Source of the DNA: Bin5 sp965220715
GTDB lineage: Bacteria; Chloroflexota; Anaerolineae; Caldilineales; Caldilineaceae
Assembly: GCA_965220715.1 (NCBI GenBank)
Contig: OZ244843.1
Span: 2,976,001-3,040,000 of the forward strand
Direction of reading: 5' to 3'
DNA: 64,000 nt
Made by a program: the position numbers and the translations under genes. Below, one piece after another: positions 39,101 through 47,767 of the stretch. Position 1 is the stretch's first letter; each line of letters opens with the position of its first letter. A model generated the notes under the pieces. The model did not search any database and was not told the DNA's origin. It was given only the letters and a program-made list of their open reading frames with translations.

Positions 39101-42100
39101 GTCCAGGCTCGTAAGGTTGGTGAGAGCGCTTAACTCCGGAATTAGTCCGGTCAACAGGTTAGAGCTGACGTTCAGGCTCGTCAGGTTGGAGAAGGCGTTC
39201 AAAGCTGGAATCTCTCCATCCAGCTGGTTGTCACTGAGGTCCAGGTTCGTCAGGTTGGTGAGGGCGCTCAGATCCGGGACTGACCCTTTCAACCCGTTAC
39301 CCGAGAGGCGCAGTTCAGTCACGCGTCCGCTGCCGTCGGTTGTGACGCCGTGCCAGGTAGAGAGCGGCTGGTCGGACTGCCAATTGGCGCTTTGGGTCCA
39401 GTTGGAGCCGTCCGTAGCGTTGTAGAGGGCGAGTAGGGCGGCCCTCTCCTCGATGACCGCGCAAGAAGGCAGACTGAGGCTCGTCAAGTGAGCGGCAACA
39501 GCAGAGTTTAATGTTGCCAGGTCTAAGCTATCTCGCAAACATAAATCATTGCCTGTGATGTCCAGGGTCGTCAGGTTGGTGAGAGCGTTCAGATCCGGTA
39601 CTGGTCCGTCCAACTGGTTGGCGCTGAGATCCACGCTGGTCAGGCCGGTGAGGGCGCTCAAGACCTGGATGTCCCCTGTAAACTGGTTGTCGCTGAGGTT
39701 CAGGGTCGTCAAGTGAGAGATGGCGCTCAGTGCCTGGATCCCCCCGCTTAACTGGTTGGCGGCGAGGTTCAGATGCATCAGTCTGGGGGAGGCGGTCAGA
39801 GCTTGGATCCCCCCACTCAACTGGTTGGCGGCGAGGTAGAGATGCACGAGGGAGGGGGGGGCTTTCAGGTCGCGGATCTCACCCGTGAATATGTTGTTGC
39901 TGAGGTCGAGCCACCACAGGCGGGTGAGGGGGCTCAGATCCGGGAGTGGCCCGTCCAACTGGTTGTCGTTGAGTTCCAGCGTCGTCAGCTTGCTGAGGCC
40001 GCTCAGATTCGGGATTTTCCCGGTCAATTTGTTGCCGCCGAGCTTAAGGAATTGCAGACTGGCAGGGGCGCGCAAATCCGCGATATTTCCGGTCAAGTTG
40101 TTGTTGCTGAGAGTCACGTAAGCCAAGTTGGTGAGCGCGCTCATAACAGGTATTGGCCCGATCAACTGGTTGGTCTCGAGGCGCAGGGTCGTCAGCTCGG
40201 CGAGAGTGCTCAGATCGGGGATCTTCCCGCCCAACTGGTTACGGTTGAGATACAGAGTTGTCAGATTGGTGAGGCCTATCAGAGGCGGGATCGGGCCGCT
40301 CAACTGGTTGATCTCGAGGCGCAAGCTCGTCAGCTCGGTGAGGGCGCTCAGATCGGGGATCTGGCCGCTCAACTCGTTGCCGGCGAGGTTCAGGCTCGTC
40401 AACTCGGTGAGGGCGTTCAGGGCCGGAATCGGCCCGCTCAACCCGTTGCCGCCGAGGTTCAACTCTGTCAGTTTGGTGAGGGCGCTCAGAACCGGGATCT
40501 GGCCGGTCAACTGGTTGCCGCTGAGGTTCAGGTCTGTCAGCTCGGTGAGGTCGCTCAGATAGGGGATCTCCCCGGTCAGATTGTTTCTTGGAAGGCTCAG
40601 TCCAACCACTTGCCCGCTATTGTTGGTGGAGACGCCGTACCATGTAGCGATCGGCCCGTCGGTGCGCCAATTGTCATTGTTACTCCAGTTGGCGCCGCCA
40701 GTTGTGTTGTAGAACGCGACCAGCGCGGCCTTCTCCGCGGGCACGGTCGCCGCGACCGGAAGCATCTCGTTTCCGCAGTAAAGAAGACCAATGCTCTTCA
40801 GGTGGTCGGACACATCTTTATGCAGGACTGACAAATCTGTGCCTACAGGCAGACACAAGCCATTGCCTGCGACGTTCAGGAACGTCAGGTCGGTGAGGGC
40901 GCTCAGATCGGGGATCTCGCCGTCCAACTGGTTGTCTTTGATTGACAGCCGCTGCAGTCTGATTAGGGCGCTCAGATCAGGGATTCCCCCGCTCAACTGG
41001 TTGCTGCCGAGGCTCAGGACGTTCAGGCCAATGAGGCCGCTCAGATCGGGGATCTCACCGCTTAACTGGTTGTCGCTTAGGGACAGGTTTCGCAAGCCGG
41101 GATGACCGCCCAGATCGGGGATCTCACCGCTGAACTGGTTGCCGCTGAGACCAAGGCCGGCAAGGCGGTTGAGGGCGCTCAAATCCGGGATCTCACCGCT
41201 CAATTCGTTGTTTCTTAGCACCACAAATCGCAGTTTTGTGAGGGCGCCCAGACTCAGAATATTCCCCTCCAGCTGATTATCACTGAAGTTAATGCTTGTC
41301 AGATTGGTGAGCGCGCTCAGATCCGGGAACGAACCGGTAATCTGGTTGTCAATGAAGTGAAACTCCGTCAAATTGGTGAGCATGCTCAGATCCGGGATCA
41401 CCCCGGTCAACTGGTTGTTGCTGAGGTCCAGCTTCGACAGATTAATGAGGGCGCTCAGATCCGGGAACGAACCGGTCAGGTTGTTGTCATAGAGTTGCAA
41501 GGTCGTCAGGTTAGTGAGGGCGCTCAGGTCCGGGAGTGTTCCGGACAACCTGTTTACTGTGAGAATTAGGGAAGTCACACTGCCGCTTGAGTCGGTGTTG
41601 ACGCCGTACCAGGAATCGAGAGGCTCGTCGGACAGCCAGTTGTCCTGGTGCCGCCAGTTTGCGCCGTCGGTTGCGTTGTAGAGGGCGACTAGGGCCGCCT
41701 TCTCCGCGGTTGGGTTCGGTGCGACTGGTGGTGCTGTGACCGTGGGTGTGGGAGTGACCGTGACCGTAGGTGTGGGAGTGACAGTTGGTGTGGGTGGCTG
41801 CGTGTCGAAAGTGGTCGCCCCCTTCCGCTGCGACCAGTTGCCCTGCACACCCGCGGCGTTGACGGCCGCTACCCAGTAGAAATAGGTCCTGCCCGGTGTG
41901 AGTCCGGTATGCGGGAAGGTCGTGGCGGGCGCGACGACGTCGTCCAACCGCTGGTGGCCATCGGCCAGGGTATAGAGCGCCAGTTTGTAGCGAGTTGCAC
42001 CGTCCACCGCCTCCCAACGTAACTCGATCTCGTTCGCCCCCATGGCCTCGGCTATCAGCACCGGCCCGGCCAGCAGGGTTGCGGTCGCAGTCGGCGTCGG

Positions 42101-43072
42101 CGATGGTCCTGGGGTAGGCGTCAGGGTAGGCGTTGAAGTGGGAGTGGGCGTCGGCGATGGTCCTGGGGTAGGCGTCAGGGTAGGCGTTGAAGTGGGAGTG
42201 GGCGTCGGCGATGGTCCTGGGGTAGGCGTCAGGGTAGGCGTTGAAGTGGGAGTGGGCGTCGGCGATGGTCCTGGGGTAGGCGTCAGGGTAGGCGTTGAAG
42301 TGGGAGTGGGCGTCGGCGATGGTCCTGGGGTAGGCGTCAGGGTAGGCGTTGAAGTGGGAGTGGGCGTCGGCGATGGTCTTGGGGTAGGCGTGGGAGTTTG
42401 CGATTGCGTTGGCGTATCGGGTACGGTCGCCTGAGCCAGATTCGACCAGGCGCTCACTTTGCCGTCGGCCGCTATGGCACGGACCTGAAAGTAGAAGGTC
42501 GTTCCGGCCGCGTAGTGGTAAAAGTCGTAGCCCGTACTTGTCAGAGGGCTCTGATAGACGTGCAGCCAGTTGCCGCCGGCCCCTATGCGCCGCAAGACCT
42601 CGTACTTGTATGCGCCCGCCACCGGCTCCCAATCGAACCTGACAAAGTTGGGATTGGTGAAGGGGATCCCCCTCACCACGGGCGCGGCCGGGCCGCCAGG
42701 ATCGCCGCCGCCCCCGGGAACCGGAGCGTCCGGCGATGTCGTTGGCGTCGGTGCCGCCGTCATTGCGGTGGTAGCCGTAGGTGTGGGGGTGACGGTTTGC
42801 GTCGCAGTGGCCGGGCAGGATTGCAGAGTCAGACTCAGACTGCGCAGGTGGGAGGCCACCGCAGTATTCGAATGGGACAAGGTTGCTCTTTCAGACACGC
42901 ACAGCAGATTGTCTGCGAGGTAAAGAGTTGTCAAATTGGTTAGGGCGCGCAGATCGGGGACGGGCCCGGTCAACCCGTTGTTCCCAAGGTGCAGTAGCGT
43001 CAGGTTGGTGAGGTGGCTCAGATTTGGGATATGCCCGTTTAATTGGTTGCGATAAAGGGACAACTCTCTCAA
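36074..43072 (-). CDS. Central segment of the giant LRR gene: FN3, Thr/Pro linkers and seven LRR cassettes
   Basis: This open segment of 2332 codons begins inside an LRR at the IS junction. It ends early (…GPTSLEGQSRI) because of a 1-nt deletion at 36105-36115. After the end of the first LRR block (~1-60) come a linker, an FN3 (RFDWEPVAGAYKYEVLRRI), an 18-residue Thr/Pro repeat region and a second FN3 (YKLALYTLADGHQRLDD). Seven cassettes follow, each opening with a cap of the type AALVALYNATDGANW and STWHGVTTDGSGRVTEL, then several 23-residue LRRs, and closing with an LCLP.GA.LS....VAAHL segment. The LRRs are of the plant-like N.L.G.IPDLSALT.L form. Such proteins are typically secreted binding or adhesion proteins. 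The cassettes are very similar, suggesting recent internal duplication. Confidence 0.85.
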   Translation of the reverse strand: MRELSLYRNQLNGHIPNLSHLTNLTLLHLGNNGLTGPVPDLRALTNLTTLYLADNLLCVSERATLSHSNTAVASHLRSLSLTLQSCPATATQTVTPTPTATTAMTAAPTPTTSPDAPVPGGGGDPGGPAAPVVRGIPFTNPNFVRFDWEPVAGAYKYEVLRRIGAGGNWLHVYQSPLTSTGYDFYHYAAGTTFYFQVRAIAADGKVSAWSNLAQATVPDTPTQSQTPTPTPRPSPTPTPTSTPTLTPTPGPSPTPTPTSTPTLTPTPGPSPTPTPTSTPTLTPTPGPSPTPTPTSTPTLTPTPGPSPTPTPTSTPTLTPTPGPSPTPTATATLLAGPVLIAEAMGANEIELRWEAVDGATRYKLALYTLADGHQRLDDVVAPATTFPHTGLTPGRTYFYWVAAVNAAGVQGNWSQRKGATTFDTQPPTPTVTPTPTVTVTPTPTVTAPPVAPNPTAEKAALVALYNATDGANWRHQDNWLSDEPLDSWYGVNTDSSGSVTSLILTVNRLSGTLPDLSALTNLTTLQLYDNNLTGSFPDLSALINLSKLDLSNNQLTGVIPDLSMLTNLTEFHFIDNQITGSFPDLSALTNLTSINFSDNQLEGNILSLGALTKLRFVVLRNNELSGEIPDLSALNRLAGLGLSGNQFSGEIPDLGGHPGLRNLSLSDNQLSGEIPDLSGLIGLNVLSLGSNQLSGGIPDLSALIRLQRLSIKDNQLDGEIPDLSALTDLTFLNVAGNGLCLPVGTDLSVLHKDVSDHLKSIGLLYCGNEMLPVAATVPAEKAALVAFYNTTGGANWSNNDNWRTDGPIATWYGVSTNNSGQVVGLSLPRNNLTGEIPYLSDLTELTDLNLSGNQLTGQIPVLSALTKLTELNLGGNGLSGPIPALNALTELTSLNLAGNELSGQIPDLSALTELTSLRLEINQLSGPIPPLIGLTNLTTLYLNRNQLGGKIPDLSTLAELTTLRLETNQLIGPIPVMSALTNLAYVTLSNNNLTGNIADLRAPASLQFLKLGGNKLTGKIPNLSGLSKLTTLELNDNQLDGPLPDLSPLTRLWWLDLSNNIFTGEIRDLKAPPSLVHLYLAANQLSGGIQALTASPRLMHLNLAANQLSGGIQALSAISHLTTLNLSDNQFTGDIQVLSALTGLTSVDLSANQLDGPVPDLNALTNLTTLDITGNDLCLRDSLDLATLNSAVAAHLTSLSLPSCAVIEERAALLALYNATDGSNWTQSANWQSDQPLSTWHGVTTDGSGRVTELRLSGNGLKGSVPDLSALTNLTNLDLSDNQLDGEIPALNAFSNLTSLNVSSNLLTGLIPELSALTNLTSLDLSDNLLTGEIPALNALTNLTSLDLSANQLDGSIPALNALTNLTSLDLSDNLLTGEIPALTALSNLTSLDLADNYLCLPEGADLSVLHPGVAAHLTSLNLPSCAVVVDRAALAALYDATGGPNWTQSANWQTDEPLSTWHGVTTDGSGRVTELRLPGNGLIGTISDLSALTYLTSLDLGNNQLDGEIPALNAFSNLTSLDLSDNQLSGPIPAPSALTNLTSLNLSSNLLIGEIPVLGALNSLTRLDLGGNQLSGELPDLSALTALTYLDFSANLLGEQIPDLDALTNLTSLNLSDNRLDGPIPDLSALTDLASLDLSDNQLNGPIPDLAALTGLTHLDLLGNQLCLPDGAVLSILHAVVAAHLTSLNLPSCAVIEHKAALIALYGAADGANWTNNTNWLTSEPLSSWHGVTTDGSGRVTELGLPSNGLSGTIPALNALSVLTSLDLSDNSLSGTIPALNALTSLTSLDLSDNSLSGQIPDLSALTSLTSLDLSDNGLSGPIQDLSALTVLTSLDLSDNQLCLPDGASLSHPHSAVAAHLTSLNLSSCTDHETVAAAADRVALVALYNATDGANWTNDGNWLTGEPLASWYGVSTDENGRVTRLALDENGLSGTIPDLNPLTNLRGLDLGFNQLGGTIPDLSALTNLTTLDLTENRLSGPIPDLSALTKLTGLYLAINSLSGPIPELNALTNLATVDLAGNHLSGPIPDLSALNNLTYLNLNQNRLSGPIPELSALTKLTWLFLAVNRLSGPIPDLNALTNLAALDLSGNRLIGPIPDLSALTKLSILDIGSNLLCLPEGASLSHPHSDVAAYLQGLDLFPCADFETETLAVAVAAERAALVALYNATDGDNWTRNTNWLSAAPIGTWHGVFTNDFGRVMSLSLGSNGLSGSLPDLGALTNLRFLRLDSNDLSGPLPDLSKLTQLTVIYVPGNELSGPIPDLSALTNLNYLYLSSNQLSGPFPDLSRLTSLSRLYLSGNELTGPLPDLSQLTYLRRLGIGPTSLEGQSRI
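42093..42390. repeat. 54-bp tandem repeat encoding a Thr/Pro linker
   Basis: Units start at 42093, 42147, 42201, 42255, 42309 and 42363 (last partial), an exact 54-bp period with almost no divergence. On the minus strand each unit encodes 18 residues, PSPTPTPTSTPTLTPTPG. In-frame copy number change would alter linker length without a frameshift. Confidence 0.9.
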
Positions 43073-43079
43073 CTTTGTG

Positions 43080-44217
43080 ACTCATGTTACGCAGTAGTTG
43101 ACGAAGTTAGTAGAATGAGGTCAGGAGGTGAGACATGGACGATAAACTCTTTGACCTGTATTCGGACTATCTTCTGAGTTCATTTGCGGCGACGACAGCG
43201 ACAGGAATGTCGGCGTTGATGGACAATACGATCAGCCACGACCAAGTCAGCCGCATGCTCAACGGCAGGAAGCGGGAGCCGAAAGAGTGGTGGCAGATGG
43301 TGAAATCGGCTGTGCGCACCATGCAAGGTGAGGAAGGTGTCATCACGATTGACGACAGCATTGTCGAAAAGCCCTACACCGATGAAAACGAACTGATCTG
43401 TTGGCACTACGACCATGCGCAAGGACAACTCGTCAAAGCATCAACTTTATCACTGCTTTGTACACGGTGGGCGAGGTCTCGTTGCCGGTGACCTATCGGC
43501 TGGTGACCAAGACCGAATCGTACATCGACAAACAAGGCAAACGGAAACGACGCAGCCGCGTGACCAAGAACGAGCACTTTCGTGCCATGCTGCAAAACTG
43601 TGTGCGCAACCGGATTCCCTGCCGCTATGTCCTCAATGACATCTGGTTTGCTTCGGCTGAAAACATGAGCTATGTCAAACTCAATTTAGACAAGGAGTTT
43701 ATCATGGCGCTCAAGACCAATCGCAAAATCGCCCTTTGCCAACAAGACAAACTACATGGTCGCTATCACCGACTGAACCAACTCGACTTGCCAGAAAACA
43801 CAGTGACCGTCATCTATCTGGAACAGGTATCTTTCCCCCTCTATCTGCTCCGTCAGACCTGCACAAACGCAGATGGCTCGACCGCTGTGCGCTATCTGGT
43901 GACCAGTGATTCCGCCCTGACAGCTGACCAACTCATCACAATCTACCAGAAACGGTGGAAAGTGGAGGAGTATCATCGCTCTCTCAAGCAGAACGCATCC
44001 CTAGCCAAATCACCGACCCGCACACCAACCACCCAGACCAATCATTTCGTGGCTGCTCTCTGGACCTTCACCAAGCTGGAATTGCTCAAGGTGCGCACCA
44101 ACAAGAACCACTATGCGCTCAAGACCCACTTGTATCTCTCGGCCCTGCAACAGGCTTTCGAGGCCTTGTGCCAGTTGGAACCAGTGCGTCTTGACGCCCC
44201 GACTGCGTAACATGAGT
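43080..44217 (+). mobile_element. Insertion sequence, 1138 bp, inserted in the giant LRR gene
   Basis: Both ends carry the 16-bp terminal inverted repeat ACTCATGTTACGCAGT. The element is flanked by the 5-bp direct repeat TTGTG at 43075-43079 and 44218-44222. Removing it with one copy restores the host reading frame perfectly. It carries one transposase gene in the opposite direction to the host gene. The target duplication is intact and the arms identical, so insertion is recent. Confidence 0.95.
43135..44210 (+). pseudogene. DDE transposase (IS701/IS4-like), frameshifted
   Basis: The protein is split in two frames: 43135-43491 and, from about 43439, the frame ending at 44210. The first gives MDDKLFDLYSDYLLSSF ... 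ITIDDSIVEKPYTDENELICWHYDH. The second gives INFITALYTVGEVSLPVTYRL ... QKRWKVEEYHRSLKQNASLA. At 43435-43439 the sequence reads AAAGC where the family has a Lys-Gly-Ile codon run, so one G is missing. Restoring it gives 1077 nt, 359 codons, the normal size. DDE residues are visible in TIDDS, YVLNDIWF and VEEYHRSLK. The site is not a slippery heptamer, so I favour an inactivating deletion or a sequencing error over programmed frameshifting. Family name is from memory of close homologues. Confidence 0.85.
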
Positions 44218-45214
44218 TTGTGAGTCTGCGCAGATCCGGGATGTGCCCGCTCAACCGGTTGTCGCCTAAATCCAGGGACGTCAGATTCGTGAGGGTGCTC
44301 AGGTCGGGGATTGGACCGCTCAAATGGTTTGTATAGAGGTACAGTTCTTTCAGGTTGACCAGGGCGCTCAGGTCCGGGATTTGCCCGCTCAACTGGGCGC
44401 CCCAGAGGGACAACTCTGTCAGGTTGGTGAATTGGCTCAGGTCCGGGATAACTCCGCCCAACTCGTTGTTACCGAGGTAAAGCTCTTTCAGGTAAGTGAG
44501 GGCGTTAAGAGCCGGGATCGGCCCGCGCAACCTGTTATCTGTGAGGAATAGTCCGGTCACGTTTCCGCTTGCGGCGGTGGTGACACCGTACCAGGTATCG
44601 AGCGGTTCGTTGGACAGCCAATTTTCGGAATTATGCCAGTTGTCTCCGTCGGTTGCCTGGTAGAGCGCCACCAGCGCGGCTCGCTGCGCAGGTGCCGCTG
44701 GTGGTGTGGGAGTGGGTGTGGGAGTAGAGACGAGCGTCGCAGTCGCAGTGGGCGTCGCGGTTGTGTTCGAGGCTGGCGTCGCGGTCGGGGTCGCAGTCGA
44801 CGACTGCTCGTCGGACGGGGTGGCTTCCTTTCGCTCCGACCATTCACCCTCCTCACCCGAAGCGGTCACGGCGCGCACCCAGTAGTAGTAGGTCCTGCCC
44901 GTTGTGAGATCAGGATGCGTGAAAGTCGTGGCGGGCGCGACGACGTCGTCCAAGCGCTGGTGGCCGTCGGCCACGGTATAGAGAGCCAGTTTGTAGCGCT
45001 CTGCACCGTCCACCGCCGTCCAGTTGAGTTCGACCGCGGTCGGCCCCTTGGCCTCGGCGGTTAGTGTCGGCGCGGGTAGAAGCGCGGCGGTCTCGGTTTG
45101 CGCGTAGGTTACGTTATCTGTGCCCAAGGAGAGAGGAGCCAGCGCTGCAAAGAGGGCGACCAGAAGAAGAATGCTCCGGGTCCCCACGGTAGGTATACGT
45201 ATTCTACAGTTCAT
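44218..45214 (-). CDS. 5' segment of the giant LRR gene: signal peptide, FN3, linker and first LRR cassette
   Basis: The ATG is at 45212-45214. Residues 1-39 form a signal peptide (basic start, SILLLVALFAALAPLSLG, then VTYAQ). An FN3 domain at ~45-135 (VELNWTAVDGAERYKLALY ... YYYWVRAV) is nearly identical in type to the FN3 in the central segment. Next is a Thr/Ala/Pro linker, then the LRR cap AALVALYQATDGDNWHNSENW and about five LRRs ending DLRRLTN at the IS boundary. The reading frame continues by chance into the IS to 44111, so the last ~35 residues of that ORF are not real. The protein would now be secreted as a truncated FN3-LRR fragment, if made at all. Confidence 0.85.
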
Positions 45215-45943
45215 ACGGGCGCCTGCCTGAAGTCGTCGATGCGAGCCCCGGAATTCAGGCCGGCAGTTTAAATCTTACATGCTGTGGATACTTATAAAGC
45301 TGTGGATATTTTACTTTGGATCGGGCGTCCCTGTCTATACCCCTCGTTTTGCTGCATTTCGTTGGCAGGAAGTAGCCCGAAGCGCACGCTGAGCCTGAAA
45401 TAAGATGGATTCCGCCTTGGAGTGAGCCTGAATTTACCTGCATTGCCGAACGGGAAGTATGAATCAACCAGTTTTCAAGGAAATGTAGAAACGTTTTCGT
45501 ATGAGATTCGTATGTATGTCGGTGACCCGGCAGGTGAGGGAGGGGAGGAATCAAAGCCCAGTGTTCTGTGGGGGCTGAAAGGAGGAACGGCGGTACAGCG
45601 GTCGACATTTCCAAAGGGCCGAGCTATGCGTGCGCCTCTCTCATGCCCGCGCTGGGGATCATCGCGGAAACAGTTGCAAAATCAATTTCCAACTCTAACT
45701 GTTTCTCTAACCATTTTCGCCGATTGCGTCCCGATGCGATTTGCTGTCGTGCAGGCATCTGTCAATCGTAAACCAGAGCAAAAGGATTTCCCCATGCCCT
45801 GTGTTGTTTAGAGCGACTAAGTTTTGTGACATATTTCGGACCCTAAGAAAGGCCATGACCTGCTCTAAGGTTGAATGACCTTGCCCACTTGCGGCAACCT
45901 TCTCGTCCTCTCAAACAACGACACTCACAAACTGGCCTGAGAT
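45215..45943. other. Intergenic, no recognisable gene; two DnaA-box-like sites
   Basis: No frame has convincing coding character. TGTGGATAC (45283-45291) and TGTGGATAT (45301-45309) each match the DnaA box (TGTGGATAA) at 8 of 9 bases, in the same orientation, 18 bp apart. There is no dnaA, dnaN, AT-rich unwinding element or GC switch here to support an origin. Confidence 0.4.
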
Positions 45944-45978
45944 CGAAAAGCGGCGACTGGGGAAGCCCTAGTCGCCGC
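45944..45978 (-). terminator. Rho-independent terminator of the ilvB-ilvN-ilvC-leuA operon
   Basis: Twenty nt after the leuA stop, GCGGCGACT (45950-45958) pairs perfectly with AGTCGCCGC (45970-45978), with a further GGG/CCC in the loop, followed on the minus strand by TTTTC. Confidence 0.85.
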
Positions 45979-45997
45979 ACTACTTTCCCTAAGCTTC

Positions 45998-47767
45998 CTA
46001 TATCCCGACCGTAGCCACCTCTCCATCTCCGGCGGCAATTGAGACCTGGGCGTCATCCTCGTCGGCGGCGCACAGTTTGTTGAGCGCCTGCAGGTAAGCT
46101 TTGGTGCTGGCTACGATAATGTCGGTGTCCACACCGCGGCCGCTGAATAGCCGCCGCCGCGGGCGGCCCTGAGCCGTCTCGCTGTGACCGCGGCTTTCTG
46201 GCGCCTCAATGCGGACGGTCACGTCGCCGTTGGCGTCGATTCCTTCGGTCACGGCCTGAACGAGAAACTCGGTCAACTCATTCGGTTGCTGTACGACCTT
46301 GTCGATGCAGGTGTAGACCGCGTCCACGGGACCGGCGCCAAAACTGACCTCGGTGATCTCTTCGCCGCTCTCGTTGTTGCGCAGCGTGGCCACCGCAGTG
46401 GGCGTCATATTGGTTCCGCACTGCACCTGTACACCCAGCAGTTCCCAGATTTCGACCGGCTGATATAGTTCATCCGCCACCAGTGCCTCGATATCGGCGT
46501 CGGTGACAGTCTTCTTCTTGTCAGCCAGATCTTTGAAGCGGACAAAGACCTCGTTCAGATTCTCCTTGTCCAGGTGATAGCCCATATCCTGCAAACGCAC
46601 GCCGAGTGCATGGCGCCCCGAATGCTTGCCCAGCACCAACCGGCTCTGGTGCAGGCCGATTGTGTTGGCATCCATGATTTCATAGGTGCGTTTGTTCTTC
46701 AACATGCCGTCCTGGTGAATGCCGGCCTCGTGCGCAAAGGCGTTTGTACCCACAATTGCCTTGTTGGGCTGGATCACCATGCCGGTGTAGCGGCTGACCA
46801 TGTCGCTGGTGCGGTGGATCTCCTGGCTGCGAATGTTCGTGCCCAAGTCATACACCGCTTGGCGTGTGTACAGGGCCATCACCGTCTCTTCCAGGCTTGT
46901 ATTGCCGGCGCGCTCGCCAATGCCGTTGATGGTAACCTCGACCTGGCGGGCGCCGTTCTGTACGCCTGCGAGCGTGTTTGCAGTTGCCAGCCCCAGGTCA
47001 TTGTGGCAGTGGACGCTGAAAATTACGTCCTTGGCGCCTTCGACATTCTCGCGCAAGTACTCGATAAGTCCGCCGAACTCCTGCGGCGTAGTATAGCCGA
47101 CCGTGTCTGGAATGTTCAGGGTTGTGGCCCCGGCCTTGATGGCCACGCTCAGTACTTTTACGAGGAACTCCGGGTCGCTGCGGCCGGCGTCCTCCGGGCT
47201 GAACTCGACGTTCTCGCAGAGGCTGCGGGCATACTGCACCATGTCGCCCACGGTTTCGAGAACTTCGTTGGGCGACATGCGCAGCTTGTGCTGCATGTGA
47301 ATGTCGCTGGTGGCGAGAAAGGTATGGATACGCGGGCGCACTGCGTCTTGCACAGCTTCCCAGGCTTTGTCAATGTCGCCTTTGTTGGCCCTGGCCAGGC
47401 CGGCGATGATGGGCGGCGCGCTGACATTGCCCTCTTCGTCGACGCGGGGAGAGCGGCCAACAGTTTCGGCGATGCGCCTGACCGCGCTCAGATCACCAAG
47501 CGAGGCTGCTGGAAAACCGGCCTCCATAATGTCGATTCCCAAGCGCGCCAATTGGCGGGCGATCTCAAGCTTTTCCTGTTCGTTAAGCGTAGCGCCGGGC
47601 GACTGTTCTCCATCGCGCAGGGTGGTGTCGAAGACGAGAATGGTATTGCCCTGGGCGACTTCACGGGCCCACCTGTCGACATCGTTCAGACGGAACTGTT
47701 CTACGTCAATGGTAGAACTGCCGTCGGCGGCGGCGTCCTGCTGTTGCGTATCAATTGTGTTGGTCAT
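45998..47767 (-). CDS. leuA: 2-isopropylmalate synthase
   Basis: LeuA condenses acetyl-CoA and 2-oxoisovalerate in the first leucine-specific step. It is 589 aa with an N-terminal extension of ~40 residues before ILVFDTTLRDGEQSPGATL. Metal and catalytic motifs: TLRDG, GFPAAS, HCHNDLGLATANT (~225), GIGERAGNTSLEE. The C-terminal LeuA dimer/regulatory domain, normally the site of leucine feedback, is present to residue ~585. An insert-like segment (ESRGHSETAQGRPRRRLFS) lies in the regulatory domain. It is last in the ilvBNC-leuA operon and followed by a strong terminator. The first codons overlap a 49-aa ORF in another frame. Confidence 0.96.
   Translation of the reverse strand: MTNTIDTQQQDAAADGSSTIDVEQFRLNDVDRWAREVAQGNTILVFDTTLRDGEQSPGATLNEQEKLEIARQLARLGIDIMEAGFPAASLGDLSAVRRIAETVGRSPRVDEEGNVSAPPIIAGLARANKGDIDKAWEAVQDAVRPRIHTFLATSDIHMQHKLRMSPNEVLETVGDMVQYARSLCENVEFSPEDAGRSDPEFLVKVLSVAIKAGATTLNIPDTVGYTTPQEFGGLIEYLRENVEGAKDVIFSVHCHNDLGLATANTLAGVQNGARQVEVTINGIGERAGNTSLEETVMALYTRQAVYDLGTNIRSQEIHRTSDMVSRYTGMVIQPNKAIVGTNAFAHEAGIHQDGMLKNKRTYEIMDANTIGLHQSRLVLGKHSGRHALGVRLQDMGYHLDKENLNEVFVRFKDLADKKKTVTDADIEALVADELYQPVEIWELLGVQVQCGTNMTPTAVATLRNNESGEEITEVSFGAGPVDAVYTCIDKVVQQPNELTEFLVQAVTEGIDANGDVTVRIEAPESRGHSETAQGRPRRRLFSGRGVDTDIIVASTKAYLQALNKLCAADEDDAQVSIAAGDGEVATVGI

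Larger units (their letters stand above)
34476..45214 (-). pseudogene. Reconstructed giant gene: secreted FN3/LRR protein with C-terminal metallopeptidase-like domain, broken by an IS and a frameshift
   Basis: The three open segments on this strand (44218-45214, 36074-43072, 34476-36104) join into one gene. Deleting the IS at 43080-44217 with one 5-bp target copy restores DLRRLTKLRELSLYRNQLNG across the junction, a perfect LRR. At 36105-36115 one base is missing between YLRRL and NQFRGPIPDLSAL: 11 nt where the LRR period needs 12. 10739 nt minus 1143 plus 1 equals 9597, exactly 3199 codons. Order: signal peptide, FN3, Thr/Pro linker, first LRR cassette, FN3, Thr/Pro repeats, FN3, seven more LRR cassettes, FN3, HExxH domain. 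The frameshift could be an assembly error; the IS insertion is certain from sequence. Confidence 0.85.

Noticed and set aside
37551..41105. Several plus-strand Arg/Leu-rich ORFs across the LRR region
   Set aside because: They mirror the periodic LRR coding sequence on the minus strand and have no independent support.
42042..42434. Plus-strand Val/Gly repeat ORF
   Set aside because: It is a shadow of the minus-strand Thr/Pro linker repeat.
43435..43440. Programmed -1 frameshift in the transposase
   Set aside because: GTCAAAGCA is not a slippery heptamer and no stimulatory structure is evident; a lost G explains the frame better.
45283..45309. Replication origin
   Set aside because: Only two imperfect DnaA-like boxes, no dnaA/dnaN genes, no AT-rich unwinding element.
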